This document shows, one piece after another, positions 1-5,478 of a stretch of DNA of 5,478 nucleotides. Made by a program: the position numbers and the translations under genes. The notes beneath the pieces were generated by a model. The model did not search any database. It saw only the letters and a program-made list of their open reading frames with translations, and had not been told where the DNA came from. Position 1 is the first letter of the stretch. Every line of letters begins with the position of its first letter. The stretch lies in assembly GCA_903643055.1 (NCBI GenBank), contig CAHJWV010000204.1, positions 1 through 5,478 on the forward strand, in the 5' to 3' direction. The DNA comes from Burkholderiales bacterium. Its GTDB lineage: Bacteria > Pseudomonadota > Gammaproteobacteria > Burkholderiales > Burkholderiaceae.

Positions 1-777
1 GCCAGCCAGGCACCGTTCCTGGATGCGCCGGGCGGCGTCGCCTTTCGCGGCGTCGAGGGACAGATCGATGCCGCCTCGGGCGAAACCTTGCCGCTGACGG
101 TGGACGGCAGTGCCACCTGGCTCAGCGCCCGCACCGGCAATGGCGTGTTCGTGACCAGCCCCGATGTCAGCAACGGCAGCGCGTGGATCGACAGCGGCCA
201 CGTGACCGATGCAAAGGCGCTGACCGGCTCCGCGTACAGCGTCGAGTTCGACGTGACCGGCGGCGTGACGACCTATTCGGTCTTGCAGGACGGCGCCGGC
301 ACATCGATCGCCGGCCAGCCGTTTCGCAGCGGCCAGGCGATCGAGATCGATGGCATCTCGGTCAACATCACAGGCCAGCCCGCCGACGGCGACAAGTTCG
401 ACATGAAGCCATCGACCGCAGACCTCAATGTGTTCAATGTGCTCGACAAGACCATCGTCGATCTGCTAACGCCGCAGCGAAGCGGTGCTCAGATCACGCA
501 ATCGAATTCGCAGAACCTGACCGCGATCGACGCGGTGTCCAGCCAGATGCAGAACTCGCGCACGCAGCTCGGCGAAACACTCAACCGCATCGAGAGCGTC
601 ACGGGCCGTCTGGCCGACTCCAAGCTGGCCAGCCAGACCGATCGATCCCATGCGGAAGACGCCGATCTGGTTCAGGTCTATTCGGAGTTCCAAAGCAGGC
701 AAACCGGATACGATGCAGCGCTCAAGAGCTATTCGATGGTGCAGAAGATGTCCCTCTTCAACTACATCAGTGCCTGA
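1..777 (+). CDS. flgL: Flagellar hook-associated protein 3 FlgL, C-terminal part
   Basis: This frame is open from the first base and ends at TGA 775-777, so about 258 C-terminal residues are visible and the true start lies upstream. FlgL sits outside the cell at the hook-filament junction, between FlgK and the flagellin filament. The recognisable part is the last ~95 residues: a long polar helix with a T-Q-L-G-E-T-L-N-R-I-E stretch, then a Q-T-G-Y-D-A-A-L-K-S-Y heptad region, ending in the flagellin-family signature M-S-L-F-N-Y-I. The preceding region is beta-rich, glycine and serine/threonine heavy, and fits the variable outer domain. The D-E/V-E-G-Q-I-D segment near window position 55 matches the FlgL stretch just before this domain. 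A flagellin is the main alternative, but the beta-domain layout and ending favour FlgL. An internal TTG at 88 is not the real start. The next gene begins 24 bases downstream, so co-transcription is likely. Confidence 0.9.
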   Translation, partial: ASQAPFLDAPGGVAFRGVEGQIDAASGETLPLTVDGSATWLSARTGNGVFVTSPDVSNGSAWIDSGHVTDAKALTGSAYSVEFDVTGGVTTYSVLQDGAGTSIAGQPFRSGQAIEIDGISVNITGQPADGDKFDMKPSTADLNVFNVLDKTIVDLLTPQRSGAQITQSNSQNLTAIDAVSSQMQNSRTQLGETLNRIESVTGRLADSKLASQTDRSHAEDADLVQVYSEFQSRQTGYDAALKSYSMVQKMSLFNYISA

Positions 778-789
778 GTTCGATCAGCC

Positions 790-794
790 GGGAG
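790..794 (+). promoter_or_regulatory. Ribosome binding site for the EAL/HDOD gene
   Basis: GGGAG lies 7 bases before the GTG at 802. It supports this GTG as the start of the HDOD gene, since no better-placed ATG is seen at the N-terminus of the conserved region. It sits in the short gap after flgL with no obvious terminator between them. Confidence 0.6.
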
Positions 795-801
795 ACGCTG
801 C

Positions 802-2010
802 GTGAACGACACCAACATCCTGGGCCAGGTGGCCCTCGGGTATTCGCCTTTCATCGATCGCAGCCGGGCCGTTTCAGCCACGCGCCTGACCGTGTTCCCG
901 TTGCGCCCCGAGCTTACGCCCGATGTCGCCCAACTGCTGCAGGCCGTCAGCACGGTGTGGCCTGAAGCGGGCGGCAAGGTCTCGCTCAACGTGCTCAGCG
1001 AAAGCCTGTTGCAAGACTTGCTGCGGGCGCAGCCGGCAGCTAACCTGATGGTGGAGGTGCCTTCGTTCATGGCATCGAACCCGGAGAACGTGGCTTCGCT
1101 GCAGGCGCTTCATGCGAACGGCAGCGTGCTGCTGATCAAGGGGCGGCCGGTGCGCGAGGTGCCGCGCGAGGTGCTGCCTTGCTTTACCTATTCGATCATC
1201 GATCTGGCCGATGACCGCCGTATCAGCGAGTCGGGCGCGCAGCCGCCGGCTGGCATTGCGCGCAACATCCCGCATGTGCAGGCAGGCGTGCGCACCTTGA
1301 CGGAAATGGAAAGCAGCTTCACGCGCGGTGCGGCCGCGGTGCTGGGCTGGCCGATCGACGATGCGATCAACGTCTCGCATGGCAACAGCCGCAACGGGCC
1401 GCAAAACGACATCCAGGTGATTGTCGAACTGATTCACCGTGTCGACAAGGAAGAGCCGATCGAGCGGCTCGAGAACACGCTCAAGCGCGACCCGTCGCTG
1501 GCCTTCCGGCTGCTGCGCTACATCAACTCGCCCGCCTTCGGCCTGCGCGTCGAGATCAGCTCGTTCCGCCACGCGATCATGATGCTCGGCTATCAGCGCC
1601 TGAAGCGCTGGCTGGCGCTGCTGCTGGCCACCGCAGGCAAAGACACCAACATGAAGCCGGTGATGTTTGCGGCGGTGCGCCGCGGCCTGCTGATGGAAGA
1701 GCTGGTGCGCTCATCCGGCGATGAAGAGATGCGCAATGAGATGTTCATCTGCGGCGTGTTCTCGTTGCTCGACCGCATGTTCAAGCAACCCTTCTCCGAA
1801 CTGCTGAAGTCGATTCCGGTGCCCGAACGGGTTTATCAGGCGCTGGTCGAGAATACTGGCCCCTACCAACCTTATTTCGAGCTGGTGCAGGCCGTGGAGA
1901 ACGAGTCGCTGTACGACTTCCGGACGACGGCCGAGACCTTGATGCTCAGCGTCAACGAGATCAACCGCTCGGTGCTGAGCGCGCTCACCGCCGCATCTCA
2001 AATCGATTGA
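802..2010 (+). CDS. EAL-like/HDOD domain signalling protein (YuxH/CdgJ type)
   Basis: This 402-residue soluble protein has the two-part layout of YuxH/CdgJ proteins: a diverged EAL-like half (about residues 10-190) followed by an HDOD domain (about 195-385). The HDOD half is clear: an R-D-P-S-L-A-F-R-L-L-R-Y-I-N-S motif, then S-F-R-H-A-I-M-M-L-G and a helix with R-L-K-R-W. The EAL half keeps the start (Y-S-P-F-I-D-R) and a mid-domain E-V-P at residue 85, but the place where the catalytic E-A/L-L should be reads T-R-L-T-V-F-P. It therefore should not hydrolyse cyclic-di-GMP. HDOD proteins generally act as scaffolds in signalling, and the Vibrio CdgJ relative affects motility, which fits the position 24 bases after flgL. 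No signal peptide or membrane segment is visible. The start is GTG, backed by GGGAG 7 bases upstream. The function of this copy is inferred; the family assignment is firm. Confidence 0.88.
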   Translation: MNDTNILGQVALGYSPFIDRSRAVSATRLTVFPLRPELTPDVAQLLQAVSTVWPEAGGKVSLNVLSESLLQDLLRAQPAANLMVEVPSFMASNPENVASLQALHANGSVLLIKGRPVREVPREVLPCFTYSIIDLADDRRISESGAQPPAGIARNIPHVQAGVRTLTEMESSFTRGAAAVLGWPIDDAINVSHGNSRNGPQNDIQVIVELIHRVDKEEPIERLENTLKRDPSLAFRLLRYINSPAFGLRVEISSFRHAIMMLGYQRLKRWLALLLATAGKDTNMKPVMFAAVRRGLLMEELVRSSGDEEMRNEMFICGVFSLLDRMFKQPFSELLKSIPVPERVYQALVENTGPYQPYFELVQAVENESLYDFRTTAETLMLSVNEINRSVLSALTAASQID

Positions 2011-2042
2011 GCGCGCCGTTCTCACACCCCCTTCGCTGAGCG

Positions 2043-2744
2043 TTGCAGCCGACCGCGGCCATGTTCGATCCGAAGGGCTGGCGCCAGTTCCTGGACGTGG
2101 GCTGCGATGCGGTGCTGGTGCTGGATCGCCACGGCTGCGTCGTCTTCTCCAACACCGCCGCATTGCGCCTGCTCGGCCCTGACGCCAGCAGCTCGCTGCC
2201 GGAGCTGACCTCGCAACTCGGGCCCTCATTGGTCAATACCGTTGCTCAGGTGATGGCCCGTGGCGTGCCGCGCATTGATGCCGTTCCGATGGCTTTGCCG
2301 CAGCCGGTGGTGATGGCCGATGGCCGGCCGCTGCGCGTGGCCTTGGCCTCGATCGAAGGCGAGCGCTGGGCCTTGCGCCTGACTTTGGAGGCACCGCGTG
2401 AGGACGCGATGGGAAGCGGGGCCGCCAGCGGTGCAGCGAAGCGTGAAGAGTCTTCATCGCTGCGCAAGCTGCTCGGCCCATTGCGCGACTTCCCGTTTCC
2501 CGCGGCCTTGCAGGACCGGCAGTTCCGGCTGATCGAGGTCAATCAGGCTTACCTCGACCTGACCGGCTTCAGCGCGCAACAGTTGCTCGGCCAGGACCCG
2601 CTGGTGCTGCAACCCTCGGCCGAGCGCGAAGCCGGCCTGGCGTTGCGCGAGCGCCTGTCGGTCGCGATGGGCGATGGCAACGCAGCCCCCGCCAATGTGG
2701 CTGCGTCGATGCAGTGGATGGAGCTGCGGCAGATCGCGTGCTGA
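2043..2744 (+). CDS. N-terminal PAS fragment of a broken sensor histidine kinase
   Basis: This open frame starts 32 bases after the HDOD gene, at TTG 2043 or more plausibly ATG 2061; an in-frame TGA at 2037 rules out an earlier start and neither site has a strong ribosome binding site. It holds two PAS-like sensor modules. The first begins at once (D-A-V-L-V-L-D-R-H-G with F-S-N-T-A-A). The second lies near residues 155-225 and contains F-R-L-I-E-V-N-Q-A-Y-L-D-L-T-G-F, the standard PAS core. The frame runs into TGA 2742-2744 in the middle of the second PAS fold. The sensible continuation (D-R-V-L-M-D-T-A-G-L-A-L-A-S-F) is found at once in the -1 frame, from about 2735. The fragment lacks any output domain, so on its own it could only bind a ligand or partner. 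It is the 5' part of the kinase annotated at 2061-4479. Confidence 0.6.
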   Translation: MQPTAAMFDPKGWRQFLDVGCDAVLVLDRHGCVVFSNTAALRLLGPDASSSLPELTSQLGPSLVNTVAQVMARGVPRIDAVPMALPQPVVMADGRPLRVALASIEGERWALRLTLEAPREDAMGSGAASGAAKREESSSLRKLLGPLRDFPFPAALQDRQFRLIEVNQAYLDLTGFSAQQLLGQDPLVLQPSAEREAGLALRERLSVAMGDGNAAPANVAASMQWMELRQIAC

Positions 2745-2970
2745 TGGACACCGCCGGTTTGGCGCTGGCCAGCTTCCAGGAATCGTCGGGCTGGGTGCCG
2801 GTGGCGGCGCGGCCTGCCGATGGTTGGCCGCCGTCGGGCCGACCGGGGGATCAGCCTGTCTAAAGCCAGTCGATGGAATCGATAACGACGAAGCTGAGCG
2901 CAGCCAGATCGTCGCCGAAGCCGAGGCGCCATCGCCTACCGCATTGCAGTCGACCCGCCGCGAGGTGGTG

Positions 2971-4479
2971 ATGGCGCAGTCTTTGCCGGACTATGAGCGC
3001 CTGCAGCAGGCGCTGCGCCATGCGCAGCGGGCCGAGGTGCGTTATGCGGTCGAACACCCGGAGCTGGGCCCGCGCTGGCTGCTGACGCGGGTTGAGCCGG
3101 CGGTGCTGGTTTCGGGCCAGCGCACGGCCTCGATGGTGACGCTCGACGTGACCGAGCCGCACCGGGCGCAGCAGTTGATGGTGCGGCAAGCCGAGCGCAC
3201 CCGCGCGATGCTCGATTCGGTGCTGGGCGGCATCGTGACGGTCGGCGCCGAGGGCATTGAATGGATGAACCGCTCGGCGCGGCGCATGCTCGGCGGCAGC
3301 CTGTCCGATTTCATCGGCCAGCCGATCAGCATCGTCGCGACCGCCGACGCGCAGCACCCGTTTCGCCGCATCAGCGACCTCGATGAGTTGATTGAGGCGC
3401 AGGCCGAAACCTTCGAGTGCCGCTTGCAGGCCTGCGATGGCCGCGAATTCTGGGTCGCGGGCAACGGGGTGGCGACAGGCCGTGAATCGACGGGCCGCCA
3501 GCTGACCTGTGCCTTGCTCGACATCGATCGCCGCTGCCAGGCCGAGGCCCGCACCGCACGGGCGCGGGCGTCGTTGCAGCGGGTGATCGAGGCAGCGCCG
3601 TTGGCCATCACCTTGTACGACGCGAAGACGCTCAGCGTGTTGAAGATCAACCAGCATGCGGCGCAAAGCCTCGGCCGGCCCGCCGGGCAGCTTATCGGGC
3701 TGGCGCCGCACGACATCTTTCCGGCGGCGCTCGCCGCAGCGTTGCAGGCCGACATGACGCAAACCCTGGCCACGCGTGAAGTGACTCAGCGCGAGTACCG
3801 CATCGAGGCCGGCGGCATGCCGCGCTTGTGGGACGCTCGCTACCTGCCACTGTCATCGCATGGCGAGCCGGCCGATCAACTGCTGCTGGTGGCGACCGAC
3901 GTGACGGAGCAGCGCGCAGCCCAGCAGGCGCAGTTCGAGGCGGCGATGCGGCAGCGTGACATGCTGGTGCGCGAGGTGCATCACCGCATCAAGAACAACC
4001 TGCAAGGCGTGGCCGGCCTGATGCAGCAGATTGCGGCGCGCAAGCCGGAGATGGCGGCGGTGATGGCCGAAGTGGTCGACCAGGTGCCGGGCGGCGTGTC
4101 GGGCCTGGGCCTGGTGCGCGCGCTGCTGCCCCGGCGCAGCGCGCACTTGTCGCTGGTGCAGCAAGGTGATCGGGTGATGGCCACGATCGATCTGGCGCCG
4201 CCCGTGGTGGAGCCCGTCGCCGAGGCCGGCACGGCGTCAGAAAAAAGCGAATGCGACAAAGATGCGAATGAAGGACGACGCTGCAAACGCCGTGAAGCAC
4301 CTGGCTTTGCACGGAGAATCGAAGGCCACCGACATTTGCATGAGATGCGCGATGGCTGCCGGCGCAAAGCCGCCCGCGCCAGAGCAGTCTGGCGCGGCGG
4401 GGCAATCTGGAAGGCACTGCGATGCACAAAGGCAAGATTCTGGTGGTCGACGATGACCGGCTCGTGCTGGCCACACTGA
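2971..4479 (+). CDS. C-terminal PAS/HisKA_2 fragment of the broken kinase
   Basis: Coding sequence in this frame begins at about 2850, where the second frame slip ends. The first plausible translation start is ATG 2971, with GAGG 5 bases before it. In order it holds the end of one PAS module (R-W-L-L-T-R-V-E-P, ~3074-3150), a PAS at ~3200-3540 (A-M-L-D-S-V-L-G-G-I-V-T-V), another at ~3570-3920 (V-I-E-A-A-P-L-A-I-T-L-Y-D ending L-V-A-T-D-V-T-E-Q-R), the HisKA_2 helix at 3961-4080, and a glycine box at 4090-4140 fused straight onto it. Third-position GC is near complete up to ~4236 and then collapses, so the residues from there to TGA 4477-4479, many of them Arg, Cys or Trp, are probably not native. 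The nominal end overlaps the response regulator by 58 bases. Without the N and D boxes the product cannot bind ATP normally. It could still dimerise or act as a phospho-acceptor or phosphatase-like partner. Confidence 0.6.
   Translation: MAQSLPDYERLQQALRHAQRAEVRYAVEHPELGPRWLLTRVEPAVLVSGQRTASMVTLDVTEPHRAQQLMVRQAERTRAMLDSVLGGIVTVGAEGIEWMNRSARRMLGGSLSDFIGQPISIVATADAQHPFRRISDLDELIEAQAETFECRLQACDGREFWVAGNGVATGRESTGRQLTCALLDIDRRCQAEARTARARASLQRVIEAAPLAITLYDAKTLSVLKINQHAAQSLGRPAGQLIGLAPHDIFPAALAAALQADMTQTLATREVTQREYRIEAGGMPRLWDARYLPLSSHGEPADQLLLVATDVTEQRAAQQAQFEAAMRQRDMLVREVHHRIKNNLQGVAGLMQQIAARKPEMAAVMAEVVDQVPGGVSGLGLVRALLPRRSAHLSLVQQGDRVMATIDLAPPVVEPVAEAGTASEKSECDKDANEGRRCKRREAPGFARRIEGHRHLHEMRDGCRRKAARARAVWRGGAIWKALRCTKARFWWSTMTGSCWPH
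4262..4456 (+). CDS. Possible small ORF or out-of-frame kinase tail
   Basis: A 64-codon open frame starts at ATG 4262 (or ATG 4268) and ends at TGA 4454-4456, overlapping the start of the response regulator by 35 bases. Its third-position GC is about 70 per cent to ~4390, clearly better than the competing kinase frame over the same bases, so this stretch may once have been translated in this frame. It lies +1 to the kinase frame, and a change of one A in the A6 run at 4241-4246 would join the two, giving the kinase a charged C-terminal tail. There is no convincing ribosome binding site before either ATG. The peptide contains an isolated N-A-V-K-H, like part of a kinase N box, but without the flanking residues. 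I do not recognise a family. It may equally be non-coding spacer. Confidence 0.25.
   Translation: MRMKDDAANAVKHLALHGESKATDICMRCAMAAGAKPPAPEQSGAAGQSGRHCDAQRQDSGGRR
4409..4414 (+). promoter_or_regulatory. Ribosome binding site for the ANTAR response regulator
   Basis: GGAAGG lies 7 bases before ATG 4422, a good match in sequence and spacing. It fixes the start just before the conserved K-I-L-V-V-D-D-D strand and allows the regulator to be translated independently of the damaged kinase upstream. Confidence 0.65.
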
Positions 4480-5015
4480 CGCATGGCCTGGCCCGCGCCG
4501 GCTACGAGATCATCGACGCCGACAACGGCGACGACGCGATCCTGCTCGTGCGCAAGCACCGGCCCGATCTGGCGTTGCTCGACATCCGCATGGAAGGCAA
4601 GAGCGGCTTCGACGTCGCGGCTTACCTGCGCGAGCACGGCCAGGTGCCCTTCATGTTCCTGTCGGCCTTGGCCGACGATGAGACCGTCGCGCGAGTGCGC
4701 GCCCTCGGGGCGCTGGACTACCTCGTCAAGCCGCTGGACATCCAGCAGATCGTGCCTGCTGTCGACGCCGCCTTCGCCAAGATCGGCCACCGCGCCAGCG
4801 AGCCCGCCCCGTTGCCGCAAGCCCTGTCGCACGAGGCACTCGCCCAACCCGTGGCCTTGGCCGTTGGCGTGCTGATGCACCGTTATTCCCTGCAACGCAG
4901 CGTCGCCCTAGAACGCCTGCAACGCCTGGCCATCCAGCACAGCCGCAGCCTCGAAGACCAAGCCGACCGCCTGCTCGCCGCCGTCGAACTGCTGTCGCTC
5001 CCCTCCACGCCGTAA
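4422..5015 (+). CDS. Response regulator with receiver and ANTAR-like RNA-binding domain
   Basis: This intact 197-residue protein has a receiver domain (residues ~4-120) and a C-terminal ANTAR-like three-helix domain (~138-190). Receiver residues are all present: acidic D10/D11, phospho-acceptor D54 in L-L-D-I-R-M, S81, and K103 in L-V-K-P-L-D. The C-terminal part reads A-V-G-V-L-M-H-R-Y-S-L, then a second helix with A-L-E-R-L-Q-R-L-A and a third ending A-D-R-L-L-A-A-V-E, matching the ANTAR pattern of PdtaR, EutV and AmiR/NasT proteins. The usual A-K-G-I-L-M has Val for Lys. ANTAR regulators, when phosphorylated, dimerise and bind paired RNA hairpins to prevent transcription termination. The start is ATG with GGAAGG 7 bases upstream. 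The upstream HisKA_2 kinase is its expected partner, but that kinase is broken here. Targets are unknown; the place behind a flagellar gene hints at motility. Confidence is high for the receiver, fairly high for ANTAR. Confidence 0.88.
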   Translation: MHKGKILVVDDDRLVLATLTHGLARAGYEIIDADNGDDAILLVRKHRPDLALLDIRMEGKSGFDVAAYLREHGQVPFMFLSALADDETVARVRALGALDYLVKPLDIQQIVPAVDAAFAKIGHRASEPAPLPQALSHEALAQPVALAVGVLMHRYSLQRSVALERLQRLAIQHSRSLEDQADRLLAAVELLSLPSTP

Positions 5016-5102
5016 AAGCAAAGAGACCGCAGGCAAGGAGCTCACGATCAAGCCCAAGCAAAGCGAGGCCGCCCCATCAAGCAACGGCCACGGACGGGTC
5101 TC

Positions 5103-5118
5103 CCGGCCGTTCGGCCGG
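5103..5118. repeat. Perfect inverted repeat, 6-base arms, 4-base loop
   Basis: CCGGCC (5103-5108) and GGCCGG (5113-5118) flank GTTC. The hairpin would be very stable and stands at the left of the intergenic element. It is followed at once by CCCC TT GGGG (5121-5130), a second small hairpin. Confidence 0.7.
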
Positions 5119-5137
5119 CGCCCCTTGGGGGCTGAGC

Positions 5138-5174
5138 CCGGACATGAACAGTCCAGTGGACTGTTCGTGCCTGG
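5138..5174. repeat. Extended inverted repeat with 9-base perfect core
   Basis: GAACAGTCC (5146-5154) and GGACTGTTC (5158-5166) are exact reverse complements around an AGT loop. Pairing continues outward with a G-T wobble, two pairs, one mismatch and four more pairs including one wobble, from CCGG at 5138 to CTGG ending at 5174. There is no T run next to it, so a simple intrinsic terminator is not shown. The stem may be the structural core of the repeat element or a bidirectional transcription block between convergent genes. Confidence 0.7.
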
Positions 5175-5238
5175 CGAAGGGCCGGGCCTCTGGACCGGCG
5201 CGGCCTGCAAGGCGGCAGCGAAGCGACTGGGGGGCCAA

Positions 5239-5478
5239 TCACCCCATCCAGAACAAAAACCGAGCCCCCCGCGCCACCTCGCCCTCCGCCCAAATATCGC
5301 CCCCATGCCGGCGAATGATCCGCCGCACCGAGGCCAGCCCGACGCCCGTGCCCTCAAAGTCATTCGCGCTGTGCAGCCGCTGGAACACGCCGAACAGCTT
5401 GTCGGCAAAGCGCATGTCGAAGCCAGCGCCGTTGTCGCGCACCGTGAAGGCCGGCCGGCCCTCGTGCTCGCCGCGCTC
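5239..5478 (-). CDS. Sensor histidine kinase, C-terminal ATPase domain (partial)
   Basis: On the minus strand the frame is open from the right edge to TGA at 5241-5239, giving about 79 C-terminal residues; the start lies outside the window. It is the end of a classical HATPase domain: the D-box/G1 motif D-N-G-A-G-F-D, the F box F-G-V-F-Q-R-L-H, the G2 box [13 protein letters not shown], then [10 protein letters not shown] and the closing strand A-R-F-L-F-W-M-G. The [17 protein letters not shown] wording is typical of phytochrome-like and PAS-type HisKA kinases such as Cph1 relatives. It differs from the HisKA_2 kinase on the plus strand and still has an intact nucleotide-binding site. It converges on the ANTAR regulator across the repeat-bearing gap, so it is not in the same operon. 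Its sensor domains and partner cannot be seen. Confidence 0.88.
   Translation of the reverse strand, partial: ERGEHEGRPAFTVRDNGAGFDMRFADKLFGVFQRLHSANDFEGTGVGLASVRRIIRRHGGDIWAEGEVARGARFLFWMG

Larger units (their letters stand above)
2061..4479 (+). pseudogene. Multi-PAS HisKA_2 sensor histidine kinase, frameshifted and lacking most of its ATPase domain
   Basis: Reading across the frame breaks gives one cytoplasmic sensor kinase with four or five PAS-like modules and a HisKA_2 helix at 3961-4080. Frames: 2061 to ~2734, then the -1 frame ~2735-2849 (it stops at TAA 2861), then the frame that continues to 4479. Both slips equal one missing base; a G lost from the G5 run 2845-2849 would explain the second. 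The phospho-acceptor motif is E-V-H-H-R-I-K-N-N-L-Q, with the likely phosphorylated His at 3982-3984. After E-V-V-D-Q-V the sequence jumps to G-G-V-S-G-L-G-L-V-R-A-L-L-P-R-R, normally the last glycine box of the ATPase. The N box and D-x-G box, plus the second DHp helix, are gone: an estimated 100 or more residues. Autophosphorylation should be impossible. This type of kinase normally phosphorylates an ANTAR regulator such as the next gene. Sequencing or assembly error is the main alternative to true decay. Confidence 0.72.
5040..5238 (+). repeat. Palindrome-rich intergenic element, probable dispersed repeat
   Basis: The 223 bases between the response regulator stop (5015) and the end of the convergent kinase gene hold no credible gene. 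From about 5040 the sequence is unlike the neighbouring coding DNA and packed with inverted repeats, listed separately. The arrangement (a G/C palindrome, a short C4/G4 hairpin, then a 9-base perfect inverted repeat, then a GC-rich tail with GGCAGCGAAGCGACTGGGG) resembles the dispersed intergenic repeats found in Leptothrix/Rubrivivax-type genomes. I recall that resemblance but cannot confirm it here. Lying between convergent genes, it could also work as a two-way transcription terminator, although it has no T run. Edges are approximate. Confidence 0.5.

Noticed and set aside
183..965. 260-codon plus-strand frame across the flgL/HDOD boundary
   Set aside because: Arg/Gln-rich translation overlapping two genes with clear family signatures in other frames.
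874..1572. Long minus-strand open frame opposite the HDOD gene
   Set aside because: It is a shadow of a GC-rich coding strand: Arg/Ala/His rich, no recognisable domain, and the plus-strand frame is a clear family match.
4241..4247. A-AAA-AAG as a programmed -1 ribosomal slip site
   Set aside because: The heptamer is out of phase with the kinase frame, and the change needed is +1, so a dnaX-type signal does not apply.
4262..4330. N-A-V-K-H as the displaced N box of the kinase
   Set aside because: Only five residues match, the N-E-L part is missing, and it lies in another frame after the glycine box; chance is the simpler explanation.
2860..4895. Several long minus-strand open frames (2860-3762, 3042-3773, 3981-4895) opposite the kinase and regulator
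   Set aside because: They are low-complexity shadows opposite clear PAS, HisKA_2 and receiver motifs, with no family features of their own.
4908..5408. Minus-strand open frame through the intergenic element
   Set aside because: It reads through palindromic repeat sequence and out of frame through the true kinase end; no domain is recognisable.
1..5478. tRNA or rRNA genes, CRISPR array, insertion sequence or integrase
   Set aside because: No cloverleaf, spaced direct repeats, transposase motifs or terminal repeats were seen by eye.

Overview
The window is GC-rich (mostly G or C at third codon positions) and looks like a betaproteobacterial chromosome, most likely from the Leptothrix/Rubrivivax/Roseateles side of Burkholderiales. 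That placement is inferred from codon use, the gene families and the style of the intergenic repeat; no taxonomic marker gene is present.

Layout. Positions 1-777 (+) are the C-terminal part of the flagellar hook-filament junction protein FlgL, open at the left edge. After 24 bases comes 802-2010 (+), an intact EAL-like/HDOD signalling protein whose EAL half is degenerate. From about 2043 to about 4240 (+) lies a soluble multi-PAS sensor histidine kinase of the HisKA_2 (PdtaS/EutW-like) type. It is broken: two reading-frame slips lie near 2735 and 2850, and an in-frame deletion near 4085 joins the phospho-histidine helix directly to the last glycine box, so most of the ATP-binding domain is absent. 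Its 3' end is blurred by a third apparent frame change at an A6 run (4241-4246). At 4422-5015 (+) is an intact response regulator with a receiver domain and a C-terminal ANTAR-like RNA-binding domain. A 223-base gap (5016-5238) holds a palindrome-rich element resembling a dispersed intergenic repeat. A convergent gene on the minus strand (5239 to beyond 5478) is the C-terminal ATPase end of a second, different histidine kinase.

How the genes fit together. The plus-strand genes are closely spaced and co-directional, consistent with a transcript running from the end of a flagellar operon into an EAL/HDOD protein and a sensor kinase/ANTAR regulator pair. HisKA_2 kinases paired with ANTAR regulators are a known partnership that controls transcription termination through RNA hairpins. 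Its placement behind flgL suggests control of motility or a related lifestyle switch (inference). In this sequence the kinase appears inactive, which would leave the ANTAR regulator without its cognate phosphate donor unless the breaks are sequence or assembly errors.
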